NCBI GenBank assembly: GCA_903848465.1
Contig: CAINGK010000160.1
Coordinates: 1 to 64,000, forward strand
Source: an uncultured Verrucomicrobiota bacterium
GTDB lineage: Bacteria > Verrucomicrobiota > Verrucomicrobiia > Verrucomicrobiales > Verrucomicrobiaceae
DNA: 64,000 nt
Direction: 5' to 3'
Shown here: positions 50,013 through 58,683 of the stretch, piece after piece
Layout of the letters: every line of letters begins with the position of its first letter
Position numbering within the stretch: position 1 is the stretch's first letter
Translations under genes and position numbers: made by a program
Notes under the pieces: generated by a model
Told to the model about the DNA's origin: nothing
The model's input: the letters and a program-made list of their open reading frames with translations, nothing else
The model's database searches: none

Positions 50013-51356
50013 TTAGCCGTCAATGTTCCAGCCGTCACGGTACTCCTTCTTCATGAAGGCGTTCGCTTCGGGCGTGTCGGGGCTGGTGCCGGTTTTGCCG
50101 TCGTATTGGATCTTCTTGCCCGTGCGGTAGGCGACGAGTCCGAGGAGCATCATCTCGATCATGTTGGCGCTGTAGCCAAAGTTGCAGGCCGTCGGCTTGC
50201 TCGGGTCGCGGCAGGCATCAAACCACTGCTTCTGGAAGTGGCCGAGGTCAGGCAGCATATCCTCTTTCTTGCGTGGCTTGTAGTAGCTCATGTCGGCGTC
50301 GTTGCCGTAGGGCAGGATGAGACGTGAGTCGAAGTCAGCGATGAGGAAGCCCTTCGTGCCTTTGAACATCGCACCATGACCGATTTGTGTCAGGTCGATG
50401 TGCTTCTTCGGCGAACTCGGCATCGCGCCGCCCTGATACCAGCCGACGGTGATGGGGCCGCGCCAGTCGTTCGCCGGCAGATCAAAATGGGACTCGCATT
50501 TCACCGGTGTCACATCCGAGTTGTAGGCATCGCCCTTGGCCTCGGCGGAGGTTGGCAGACCACCGTCCACGGCGTTCCAGAGCAAATCCATCGTGTGGCT
50601 GCCCATGTCGCCGATCTGTCCGGCACCGAAGTCCCAGAACATATTCCAGGAGAGGCAGTTCGCGCCGGCTCCGCCGGAGAAGTAGGCCGGATTGTAGGGA
50701 TGGAAGGGCGATGGGCCAAGCCACAGGTCATAGTGAAATCCTTTCGGCGGCTCGCCTCCCTCTGGGAAGTAGCCTGGTCTTGGGATCTGGCGATTGCCCC
50801 AGGCGTAGGCGGCTTTCAGTTCGCCGATGGCACCATCACGGATGAGTTCGCGCACACGGTTGAAATTGGGGTTCGCATGCCGCTGCATGCCGACCTGGGT
50901 GGCCAACTTGTCTTTCTTCGTCTCCCACGTCGCACGCACAGTGCGCGCTTCATTGACGGTGATGGCCAGCGGTTTTTCGCAGTAGCAGTGCAGATTGCGC
51001 TTCAGCGCCCAGTTGGCGATGAACGCATGCGTGTGGTCCGGAGTACAGACCACGACGGCATCCAAACCTTTGTGATCAAGGCACTTGCGCCAGTCGATGT
51101 ACGTCGTGGCATTCGGGAATCGCTTCAGCGCATCGGGGAAACGTGCCTCGTTGATGTCACACAATGCGACCACGTTTTCCTCCGCAATGGAGTCGTAATG
51201 CGCAAGGCCACGTCCCCACACACCGATGAGGGCGACGTTGAGTTTGTTGCTGGCGGCGTTTTGTCCGAACAGCGGGCGGGTGATCATGCTCCCGGCGACG
51301 AGACCGGCAGCACCGACGAAGCGGCGACGTGAGAGAGGCGTGGGTTGGGTGCTCAT
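50013..51356 (-). CDS. Secreted Gfo/Idh/MocA-family oxidoreductase
   Basis: 447 residues from ATG 51356. Tat-type signal: [20 protein letters not shown]-binding Rossmann [44 protein letters not shown] and the catalytic [12 protein letters not shown] are all present, as in bacterial Gfo/Idh/MocA enzymes of the exported, Tat-dependent type that carry bound NAD. The expected role is oxidation of a sugar hydroxyl, for example at C3. Its position heading the ceramidase/ThuA/DUF1080 run links it to that cluster. Confidence 0.9.
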   Translation of the reverse strand: MSTQPTPLSRRRFVGAAGLVAGSMITRPLFGQNAASNKLNVALIGVWGRGLAHYDSIAEENVVALCDINEARFPDALKRFPNATTYIDWRKCLDHKGLDAVVVCTPDHTHAFIANWALKRNLHCYCEKPLAITVNEARTVRATWETKKDKLATQVGMQRHANPNFNRVRELIRDGAIGELKAAYAWGNRQIPRPGYFPEGGEPPKGFHYDLWLGPSPFHPYNPAYFSGGAGANCLSWNMFWDFGAGQIGDMGSHTMDLLWNAVDGGLPTSAEAKGDAYNSDVTPVKCESHFDLPANDWRGPITVGWYQGGAMPSSPKKHIDLTQIGHGAMFKGTKGFLIADFDSRLILPYGNDADMSYYKPRKKEDMLPDLGHFQKQWFDACRDPSKPTACNFGYSANMIEMMLLGLVAYRTGKKIQYDGKTGTSPDTPEANAFMKKEYRDGWNIDG

Positions 51357-51502
51357 GGCACCGCATGAAACGACGCGCGGAGTCGATCTCAAGCACCAAG
51401 GTTGGCTGATTCCCGCTTTTCCCCGACCAGACAGGCCCGGGAAAACGAAGCTTGCTTAACAGTCGCCAATTTCAGAAACTGCCCCCAACAACCTTAAATG
51501 TC

Positions 51503-51952
51503 ATGGAAATCTCAACCGCAGCCAAGACCCTGTTGGAACACAAAGGCCGGGACATCTGGACCATCCCGCCAACAGCCACCGTCTTTCAGGCCATTCAGAT
51601 GATGGCCGAAAAAAACATCGGCGCTCTGCCAGTCATGGAGGGCAGCCGACTGGTCGGCATCATTTCAGAGCGTGACTACATGAGCAAAGTGGCGCTCCAT
51701 GGCAAATCCTCCAAGGAAACTCCCGTCAGCGACATCATGGCAAGCAATCTGGTGACCGTAGGTCCCGATCAAACCGTCTCCAACTGCCTGGAAATCATCA
51801 CCGAACACCGCATCCGCCACCTGCCCGTGGTCGATGGCGAGGAACTGCTCGGCATCGTCTCCATTGGCGATCTGGTAAAGTGGGTCATCGCCACCCAGCG
51901 CATGACGATCGAACAATTGAATGCGTACATCTCAGGCGGTTACTCCGCCTGA
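51503..51952 (+). CDS. CBS-pair regulatory protein
   Basis: 149 residues from ATG 51503. Two CBS motifs form one Bateman module: IWTIPPTATVFQAIQMM ... LPVMEGSRLVGIISERDY, and VTVGPDQTVSNCLEIITEHRIRHLPVVDGEELLGIVSIGDLVKWVI. Likely binds adenosine nucleotides and serves as a stand-alone energy sensor. The stop lies in a perfect hairpin CTCAGGCGG (51931-51939) / CCGCCTGAG (51945-51953). The nearby NDH-2 fusion also carries a CBS pair. Confidence 0.92.
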   Translation: MEISTAAKTLLEHKGRDIWTIPPTATVFQAIQMMAEKNIGALPVMEGSRLVGIISERDYMSKVALHGKSSKETPVSDIMASNLVTVGPDQTVSNCLEIITEHRIRHLPVVDGEELLGIVSIGDLVKWVIATQRMTIEQLNAYISGGYSA

Positions 51953-51972
51953 GCGCACGCACCACGGTCAGC

Positions 51973-52902
51973 TTACTTCGCCTTGGGTGCCGGTGCTGGC
52001 TTCGGCTTCTCTGGCAGGCCCTGGCCGGGCTTGAGGTCGAGATTGGCCTTCATGTCTTCTTCCGTCACTGCTGAGGCCACGCCATCCGTCGGGATCTTGG
52101 CCTTCGCGGTCCACAGGATCGCGTTCAGCACCAGTTTGCGCTGCTCGTTGTTGGCCCAGCCCTTGTGGAAATGACCGCCGCTGAAGCCGAAGCCACGACC
52201 GCCGTCCGCACGCTCACAGGCCCAGGCAACATGCTGCTTCTCCTTGTTTTTCACGGACTCACGCACGGCAGGGTTGCCGCTGTGCGTGCCATCGGGGCGG
52301 CCCATCGTCGATTCAGGGGCCACATCGCTCAGGATCGGGGTCACACCTTCCATGTTTGGGCGGAAGCGCATGTGGAAATACCACTCGTCATTCGTGCCGA
52401 AAGGCTTCACGCCGGAGCTGATCGGGTGCGCGGGCAGTTCTTTGAAATTGGCGTCCCAGTGCGGGTTCACGCTCCAGTTGATCTCAAAGCAGCCGCCCAT
52501 CCAGTCGATGAACTCCTTGCCACCCTTCGCAATCGTCGGCTCGACCGCGTAATGCAGCGTCAGGAAGCCGCAGCCGCGCTTCATTTCTTTGTCGAGCTGG
52601 GCCAGGCGCTCGCCCTGCAAGGCCGGGTGTCCGCCGCCGCCGTCAGAGTAAATGACCACCGTATCCGCTGCGGAAAGCTCTTCCTGGGAAGGCCACTCAC
52701 CATTCAGGTGAAACTTAATATCCGCCTGGTCCGCCGCACCCTGTTCCAGGCACTTCTTCAGCAACTGGATGCCCGCATTGTGCTCATGCTGCCCCGGACC
52801 ATGCGAGGGTTTCCCCGCGATCATGACAATGGATTTTTTGTCCGCTGAAAACGCGGAACCGAGGAGTGAAAAGGCGAGGAGGGCGGTGAGCAGATGCTTC
52901 AT
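51973..52902 (-). CDS. Secreted ThuA-like protein (copy C)
   Basis: 309 residues from ATG 52902. Signal peptide MKHLLTALLAFSLLGSAFSA. Core motifs SIVMIAGKPSHGPGQHEH, DTVVIYSDGGGGHPAL, FLTLHYAVEP and GGRGFGFSGGHFHKGW belong to a different ThuA subgroup from copies A and B, with His residues well placed for a metal site. The C-terminus is a Pro/Lys-rich tail. It is convergent with the CBS gene and divergent from the K+ channel. Confidence 0.87.
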   Translation of the reverse strand: MKHLLTALLAFSLLGSAFSADKKSIVMIAGKPSHGPGQHEHNAGIQLLKKCLEQGAADQADIKFHLNGEWPSQEELSAADTVVIYSDGGGGHPALQGERLAQLDKEMKRGCGFLTLHYAVEPTIAKGGKEFIDWMGGCFEINWSVNPHWDANFKELPAHPISSGVKPFGTNDEWYFHMRFRPNMEGVTPILSDVAPESTMGRPDGTHSGNPAVRESVKNKEKQHVAWACERADGGRGFGFSGGHFHKGWANNEQRKLVLNAILWTAKAKIPTDGVASAVTEEDMKANLDLKPGQGLPEKPKPAPAPKAK

Positions 52903-53031
52903 AGATTGGGGTTGGAACGTGGCAAGCAAACGTCCCCAGCGCACGCGGCATTTCAACGAGCAGTAGAGATCTGCGACGACAGCCCTGCTTCTGGCACGCC
53001 TTACGCTACCTTTGACACTCCGCCCGACCGC

Positions 53032-54051
53032 ATGCCCATTTCCAAGAGCCGCCCGACAACCAATGTTTTCTATGCCTTTGCCTTTATGGGCGTGGTCATG
53101 GCGGTCTTCACCGTGGGTTACCGTCTGGGGGGGTGGTCGTGGAGCGATGCGTTCTACATGGTCGTCATCACCGCCTTCAGCGTTGGTTACAGCGAGGTGG
53201 TGCCCATCACCGATCCCTGGCTGCGGGCGTGGACGGTGACGTTGATTCTCTTTGGCTGCACCGGCATCATTTTTGTCACCGGTACTTTGGTGCAGTGGCT
53301 AACGGAGGCGCAAATTCAACGAGCTTTGGGAGGTAAACGCATGGAAAACGAAATCGAAAAACTCAAAAATCACGCCATCATTTGCGGCTACGGTCGCATT
53401 GGCCGCATGATCGCCACGCAGTTGCAGGCAGGCGGCATCCCCTTTGTCATTGTCGATCAGGCAACTGACCGCGTGGCGGAGGTGCGCGATGCGGGCTTTC
53501 TCACGCTGCAGGGCGAGGCCACCGACGAAGCGACATTAAAGACCGCCGGCATCAGCCGTGCACGGGTGCTGGCCACCGTGCTGCCAAATGACGCCGCGAA
53601 TGTCTTCATCACCCTCAGTGCGCGCAACATGAACCCCACGATCCAAATCATCGCGCGTGGTGAAGTGCCCTCCACCGAGCGCAAGCTGCTGCAGGCCGGG
53701 GCCAACCGTGTCGTGCTGCCGGCACACATCGGTGCAGACCGCATCGCCCACCTGATCCTGCACCCGAACACGCGCGAACTGATCGGCGGCAAGACGAAGG
53801 CCAGCATCGACTTTGACCACCACCTCACCGAACTCGGCCTGGATCTGGAGGAGATCGAGATTGGCACGGAGTCGCCATGGGTCCACAAACGCATTTCCGA
53901 TGTCGAAACCGACACCGCCGGCCGCATGCTGCCTGTGGCAATCCTGCGCAAGGAAGGTGCCACGGACCTGAACCCCAACCCCAGCGCCATGCTCATGCCT
54001 GGAGACGCCTTGGTGGTGATGAAACGCGTCCTCCGCCGGGCGCGCGCCTGA
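53032..54051 (+). CDS. Potassium channel with TrkA-N (RCK) domain
   Basis: 339 residues from ATG 53032. Two transmembrane segments (about 12-30 and 68-88) flank a pore helix; the selectivity filter reads SVGYSE (50-55), with Ser where GYG is usual. A cytoplasmic RCK follows: IICGYGRIGRMIATQL (NAD-binding Rossmann, 116-131), VIVDQATDRV and LVVMKRV near the end. Kch-like. The GYS filter suggests altered selectivity or simply a subfamily variant. It ends 44 bases before the NDH-2 fusion. Confidence 0.88.
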   Translation: MPISKSRPTTNVFYAFAFMGVVMAVFTVGYRLGGWSWSDAFYMVVITAFSVGYSEVVPITDPWLRAWTVTLILFGCTGIIFVTGTLVQWLTEAQIQRALGGKRMENEIEKLKNHAIICGYGRIGRMIATQLQAGGIPFVIVDQATDRVAEVRDAGFLTLQGEATDEATLKTAGISRARVLATVLPNDAANVFITLSARNMNPTIQIIARGEVPSTERKLLQAGANRVVLPAHIGADRIAHLILHPNTRELIGGKTKASIDFDHHLTELGLDLEEIEIGTESPWVHKRISDVETDTAGRMLPVAILRKEGATDLNPNPSAMLMPGDALVVMKRVLRRARA

Positions 54052-54095
54052 GAAATGCATTTTTCGGTCAAGCTGGCTCGCTGCCTGCGTCTAAG

Positions 54096-56135
54096 ATGCA
54101 GACTATGCCCAAGCAACCCGACCGTATTTTCAAAGTAGCTATTATCGGTGGAGGGTTTGCCGGAGTGTACTGCGCACGCGAGCTGCTGCGGCTCACCCAG
54201 GAGGTGGCTCAAATGACCGTGGGCATCATTGCCAGTGAGAACCACATGGTCTTTCAGCCGATGCTCCCCGAAGTCGCAGGCGGTTCGCTGTCGCCGCAGC
54301 ATGTGGTCAATCCCATCCGCATGATCTGCCGTGGTGCAGAAGTGCTGAAAGGCGAAGTCACACACATCGACCTCGAAAACCGCATCATCACGCTGAACGG
54401 CGGCATGTTCACGCCGCAGGTCACGGTGGGCTTTGAGCACATCATGCTGGCACCCGGAGCCGGAGTGGACCTCAGCCGCATTCCCGGTATGGGTGAGCAC
54501 GCCTACCTCATGCGCACCGTCGGCGATGCGATGAAGCTGCGCGCCGCCATCATCAGCCGGTTGGAAGAGGCCAATCTCATCACCAACCCCAAGCTGCGCA
54601 AAGAGCTCCTCTCCTTCGTCATCGTCGGCGGCGGCTACTCGGGCGTGGAAACCGCCGGGCAGATCCAGGATTTGATCGTGGGCGCGCGCCGCTTCTATGA
54701 GAACATTGAGCCCGATGAACCCAGCGTCACGCTCATCCACAGCGGCGACCGTCTGCTCGGCATGCTGAGCGATAGCCTCGGCACCTACACCGGCAAATGC
54801 CTCACCGAGATGGGCGTGAAAATCCTCTTCAAAAGCCGTGTGCGTGCGGTCACTGCGCGCACGGTGCAGTTGGGCGATGGCGTCAAACTTTCTGCCACTC
54901 TTGTGGTCTGCACCGTGGGCAACGCGCCGCACCCGCAAATCACCGCGCTCGGTGCCAAAGGTGAACTGCCGGTCGAGCGTGGCAAGGTTGTCGTCGAATC
55001 CAGCGGTCAGGTCAAAGGCCTCATCAATGTGTGGTCCGCAGGAGATTGCGCAGCGTTCCCTAAAGCCGACGGTGGCAACTGCCCCGAGACCGCGCAGTTC
55101 GCCATGCGCCAGGGGGCGCTCGTGGCCAAAAACATCGCCGCCAGTATTGCTGGGCGCGCTTTGAAACCGTTTCGCTTCACTGGCCTCGGTGAACTCGCCA
55201 CCATCGGCCACCGTAAGGCGGTCGCGCAGGTGTTTGGCATGCGTTTTTCCGGCTTCATCGCTTGGTTCATGTGGCGCAGCATCTACCTCATGAAACTTCC
55301 CGGCTTTGATCGCAGGCTGCGCGTCATGGCGGAGTGGACTTTTGAGATGTTCTTCCCACGCGACATCAACCTGCTCACGCCCAGCTTCTCCTCGCCCCTC
55401 GGCGAAATGCACCTCGAACCCGGCGACTCCCTCTTCCATGCCGGCGAGCCTGCTCAGTCCCTCTACGCCGTCAAAAAAGGCAACGTCAACATCACCGACG
55501 CCCAAGGCCAGCTCGTCAAAGCCGCCGGCCCCGGCGAGCACTTCGGCGAGCGTGCTCTGCTCAGTGATGGCATCTGGCGTTTCGACGCCACCGCCACCGA
55601 ATCCAGCGAACTCGTCGCCATTGACGGGCAGACTTTCAAAACACTCGCCAAAAGCATCGGCTCGCTGGATGCCCTCTTCCGTGGCACCGCGCAGCAGTAC
55701 CATCTCCCCGAGGAAATCCAGCACACGGTGGACATGATTCCAGAAGCCACCCGCAGCGCTTGTGCCGCAGACGTCATGACGCGCAACATCGCCTTCCTCG
55801 ATGCCCAAGTGACGGTGCAGGATGCCGTGAATGAGTTTCAGGCCCATCCGCATAGCACTTACCCCGTCACAGCGGGCGGTTGTGTGATCGGCCTGCTGCG
55901 CCGTTCCGTCGCCTACGAATGGCTGAAAAACCACGGCCTCACCTGTGTGGACAAGCTGCAGGACCTGCCGCTCACCAAACCCTTCTGCATCACCGCCGAC
56001 ACTCCCGTGCCCGTCCTCGTTGGCACCCTGATGCGCAGCGGCGTCAGCAAGGCCGTCGTCGTCGATGAGCAAAAACATCTCCTCGGCATGATCACACTGT
56101 TTGATCTGCTCAAGCAGCCCACTCACGAGGGTTGA
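54096..56135 (+). CDS. NDH-2 dehydrogenase fused to cNMP-binding and CBS domains
   Basis: 679 residues. Type II NADH dehydrogenase region about 10-425: FAD motif VAIIGGGFAGVYCA, NAD motif FVIVGGGYSGVETA, FAD-binding WSAGDCAAFP and AQFAMRQGALVAKNI. A cyclic-nucleotide-binding domain (about 436-520) includes EPGDSLFHAGEPAQSLYAV and AGPGEHFGERALLSDG. A CBS pair (about 555-675) includes CAADVMTRNIAFLD and SGVSKAVVVDEQKHLLGM. It would transfer electrons from NADH to quinone under control of nucleotide ligands. The three-domain order is unusual. Confidence 0.9.
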   Translation: MQTMPKQPDRIFKVAIIGGGFAGVYCARELLRLTQEVAQMTVGIIASENHMVFQPMLPEVAGGSLSPQHVVNPIRMICRGAEVLKGEVTHIDLENRIITLNGGMFTPQVTVGFEHIMLAPGAGVDLSRIPGMGEHAYLMRTVGDAMKLRAAIISRLEEANLITNPKLRKELLSFVIVGGGYSGVETAGQIQDLIVGARRFYENIEPDEPSVTLIHSGDRLLGMLSDSLGTYTGKCLTEMGVKILFKSRVRAVTARTVQLGDGVKLSATLVVCTVGNAPHPQITALGAKGELPVERGKVVVESSGQVKGLINVWSAGDCAAFPKADGGNCPETAQFAMRQGALVAKNIAASIAGRALKPFRFTGLGELATIGHRKAVAQVFGMRFSGFIAWFMWRSIYLMKLPGFDRRLRVMAEWTFEMFFPRDINLLTPSFSSPLGEMHLEPGDSLFHAGEPAQSLYAVKKGNVNITDAQGQLVKAAGPGEHFGERALLSDGIWRFDATATESSELVAIDGQTFKTLAKSIGSLDALFRGTAQQYHLPEEIQHTVDMIPEATRSACAADVMTRNIAFLDAQVTVQDAVNEFQAHPHSTYPVTAGGCVIGLLRRSVAYEWLKNHGLTCVDKLQDLPLTKPFCITADTPVPVLVGTLMRSGVSKAVVVDEQKHLLGMITLFDLLKQPTHEG

Positions 56136-56165
56136 TCAAACCGGTCTTTGCACGCACTGTCTGGC

Positions 56166-56456
56166 ATGCCTGAGATCAGCCGGACCGATTCCGCCGTTTC
56201 TCTTGAAGCATGCGAGGTAGCTGCCTTGCAGGTAACCGGTCCGCACCGTGTCAGCCTGCGGTTTCGTGATGGCTATGTGACCGAACTCGACTTCGCGGAA
56301 TACGGCAACGAAGAAGGCCCGCTCCGACGCGCCTTGTCTGATCCAGCATTGTTTGCGGAAGTCTATCTCGCTTATGGCATCATGTCATGGCCGAACGGCT
56401 ACGACATCGCACCCGAAACCCTGCGCCGTTACGCACAGCAGGGTTTTATCGGCTGA
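56166..56456 (+). CDS. DUF2442 protein
   Basis: 96 residues from ATG 56166 (TTG 56148 is the alternative). DUF2442 pattern: VTGPHRVSLRFRDGYVTELDF and LADPLFAEVYLAYG-like segment DPALFAEVYLAYGIMSWPNGYDIAPETL. Such small proteins are often found with DUF4160 partners and behave like antitoxin or nucleic-acid-associated proteins; no partner is adjacent. Its end overlaps the convergent membrane protein gene. Confidence 0.85.
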   Translation: MPEISRTDSAVSLEACEVAALQVTGPHRVSLRFRDGYVTELDFAEYGNEEGPLRRALSDPALFAEVYLAYGIMSWPNGYDIAPETLRRYAQQGFIG

Positions 56457-57364
56457 TGTGGGCGCAGGGCACCCCGCCATGCCAGGATGCCGCACAGCCC
56501 AAAGCCAAACGCATTCAGCGTCCCGTGGATCGCCCACATTTGCGGCATCGTCAGCGCGAAGTTCGGGATCACATACCGCAGGCCAAAACCCAGCGCTAAC
56601 ACCATCGCAGCAAACAGCGATGCGCCTGAAATGAGAAAGCAGATGCGTGTCAAAAATGGGTGCTGTCGTTCCAAGCCGCGCCGCATCTGTGAAACAGCGA
56701 CACCCAATGCGCCAAGCACCAAAATCGCCACGCCAAACGGCTCCACAAACTTCAGCACGCCAAAGTGCGTGCAAGTGATGCCCACGGCCACAAGCGGTAC
56801 CCCGATCAAAATCGCTACACACGAAAACCGCGTCCAGCAGCCCGGTTTCTCTTTGGCATTCATCCCCGCCATCAGTGGCAGTGTGAACCCCGCATGATGA
56901 AAATGCGCCGCCGTGAGCAGCACGATCAGCGGGTCAAAACCCCAAGGTGTCCAGTTGGCACGATGGGCCACGAGCCATGCAGCGCCGATGGCAGGGAAGA
57001 CCCTGGCCGACACCAGCGTCAGCTCAGCCGGATCACGCAGGGTCTTTCTTGAGCAATTCTGGATCGCCTCAAACGCCGCTGCCGAACGAACCAACAGCCA
57101 TGGAATGGCTTCGGTAGCCGAGTTCGTAAAAAAAGTGCAGGTCATAAAAAGAGCGCTTCCCGACTCCACCTTGGGCCGCCATTCCTGCCGCGATTCAGAA
57201 TCCCACAAACGTCTCGACAGCGGCATCAGAACCATCGCTGAAAACAGCAGCAGGATCACGATCCAATAGATGCCCGGAGGCAGTGACTTGAGCATCCAAA
57301 ACTGGCCAGCCCATACCAGCATCCCAGCCAGCCACTCGTATTTAAATCTGTCCGCCGTTTTCAT
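56429..57364 (-). CDS. YndJ-like multi-pass membrane protein
   Basis: 311 residues from ATG 57364. About eight to ten hydrophobic helices. Motifs HFHHAGFTLPL, then MWAIHGTLNAFGFGLCG, match the YndJ family as I recall it. Function is unknown; the conserved histidines could bind heme or metal. Its ATG overlaps the DUF1990 stop (ATGA), matching the common YndJ-DUF1990 neighbourhood. The 3' ends of this gene and the DUF2442 gene overlap by 28 bases. Confidence 0.8.
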   Translation of the reverse strand: MKTADRFKYEWLAGMLVWAGQFWMLKSLPPGIYWIVILLLFSAMVLMPLSRRLWDSESRQEWRPKVESGSALFMTCTFFTNSATEAIPWLLVRSAAAFEAIQNCSRKTLRDPAELTLVSARVFPAIGAAWLVAHRANWTPWGFDPLIVLLTAAHFHHAGFTLPLMAGMNAKEKPGCWTRFSCVAILIGVPLVAVGITCTHFGVLKFVEPFGVAILVLGALGVAVSQMRRGLERQHPFLTRICFLISGASLFAAMVLALGFGLRYVIPNFALTMPQMWAIHGTLNAFGFGLCGILAWRGALRPHQPIKPCCA

Positions 57365-57897
57365 AGGCCGACCATCCTCCGTTGCGAATCCCGCACAAAC
57401 CGGCACTGCCACCAACGCGCCAGCGGAAACCCCAGCCACGCCATCCAATGACGCGGATGTGAGAAGGCGCGGATCACATACCACACGCTGCCATCCGGCC
57501 GCTGCTCAATGATGAACTGTTCCTCACCACACTCTGCGTGCTCAGGCAGGGTGCCATACACAAAGCCGTGCGTGTGCGCCGAATCACAGCGCCGCAATAT
57601 CCGGCAGGGGTTCACCCACCACAGGCCGCAAATGCACACCACCATCGCCACGATCTGACCCACTTCCTGGCCTTTGACTTCCATGCGGCTGACCTCCGCC
57701 CACGCTGGAAACATGACCCACGCATCCAGAGCGTCGCATGCGGCACGGTACACGCCTTCTCCATTGCCCAGCCTCACCGCATGCTCGTCGGCGATGAATC
57801 CATCCGCCAGCGGCGGGGTGTAGCTCAAAGGCTCATCTCTCCACGACGCAAGCAGACCTCGCAGTCGTTCGGGGGCTGGTTGTTGCAGGCGGAGCAT
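57361..57897 (-). CDS. DUF1990 protein
   Basis: 178 residues from ATG 57897 (MLRLQQPAPERL). Length and motifs fit DUF1990: LSYTPPLADGF, GEGVYRAACDALDAWVMFPAWAEV, FVYGTLPEHAECGEEQFII and VWYVIRAFSHPRHWMAWLGFPLARW. A START-like lipid-binding fold is likely. It is translationally coupled to the YndJ-like gene. A longer frame to 58293 covers the antisense of the HAD gene and is not used. Confidence 0.83.
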   Translation of the reverse strand: MLRLQQPAPERLRGLLASWRDEPLSYTPPLADGFIADEHAVRLGNGEGVYRAACDALDAWVMFPAWAEVSRMEVKGQEVGQIVAMVVCICGLWWVNPCRILRRCDSAHTHGFVYGTLPEHAECGEEQFIIEQRPDGSVWYVIRAFSHPRHWMAWLGFPLARWWQCRFVRDSQRRMVGL

Positions 57898-58020
57898 CGT
57901 GGTCGCACGCTGCCATGCCCTTGGGGCCGAAAGAAACAAAAAAGCGTAAAAAGTGGGCTCGCCAGTTTTCACAGCTTTCGAATCTTTTGCATCTTTCACC
58001 ACTCTCGGCCATCCATCCGC

Positions 58021-58683
58021 ATGCCCCCACCCATTCGCGCCGTGATCTTCGACTTCGACGGCCTCATCGTTGACACTGAAAGCACCGGTTACCACACCTG
58101 GAGAGAAATCTTTGACCAGCATGGCCATGATCTCCCCTTGGAGCGCTACGCCCAGGCCGTGGGCACCGACTTCATCACCGGGGCCTACGATCCCAAGCGT
58201 GACCTCGAACAGCTCACCGGTCGCAGCTTCGACTGGGCAGCCGTCGAAGTTGCACGCAAGACCCGAGAGGGTGAACTGCGCAAACATCTGCATCTGCTCC
58301 CCGGTGTGGCGGATCGTCTTCAGGAAGCCGCCTCACTCGGTCTGCGCATCGCCATCGCCAGCAGCAGTCCACGAGTGTGGATCGACTCCTGGATGGACCA
58401 ACTCGGTCTGCACGATCATTTCCACCACATCTCCACCGTCGATGACACCGGCAAGGTGAAGCCTGACCCCAGCCTCTTCCTGCATGCCGCTGAAAATCTC
58501 GGTGTCGCACCCGATGAAGCCGTCATTTTCGAAGACTCCCTCAACGGCCTCCGCGCCGCCATGGCGGCTGGCATCCGCTGCATCGTCGCGCCCGGGCCGA
58601 TGACGCGGCACTTGGACTTCACCGGTGCCTGGAAACGCGTGGATTCACTCGCGCATGTCTCGCTCAAGGAACTCATGGCATGA
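58021..58683 (+). CDS. HAD-family phosphatase (beta-phosphoglucomutase-like)
   Basis: 220 residues from ATG 58021. HAD motif I AVIFDFDGLIVDTES (two Asp), motif II SSS, the Lys of motif III in GKVKPDP, and motif IV FEDSLNG are all intact. The helical cap between motifs I and II is of the beta-phosphoglucomutase/DOG phosphatase type. It acts on a phosphosugar in the cytoplasm. Its stop overlaps the GH62 start as ATGA, linking it to arabinose/sugar release. Confidence 0.92.
   Translation: MPPPIRAVIFDFDGLIVDTESTGYHTWREIFDQHGHDLPLERYAQAVGTDFITGAYDPKRDLEQLTGRSFDWAAVEVARKTREGELRKHLHLLPGVADRLQEAASLGLRIAIASSSPRVWIDSWMDQLGLHDHFHHISTVDDTGKVKPDPSLFLHAAENLGVAPDEAVIFEDSLNGLRAAMAAGIRCIVAPGPMTRHLDFTGAWKRVDSLAHVSLKELMA

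Noticed and set aside
51931..51953. Perfect CTCAGGCGG/CCGCCTGAG hairpin at the end of the CBS gene
   Set aside because: Mostly inside the coding sequence and stop, with no T-run on either strand; listed within the gene note, not as a terminator.
53457..56126. 889-residue minus-strand open frame opposite the channel and NDH-2 genes
   Set aside because: Long only because GC-rich genes lack antisense stops; no signal, domain or plausible start, and the plus-strand genes have clear motifs.
57898..58293. Extended N-terminus for the DUF1990 gene
   Set aside because: It would overlap the HAD phosphatase gene antisense for 270 bases, and the added residues have no family resemblance.
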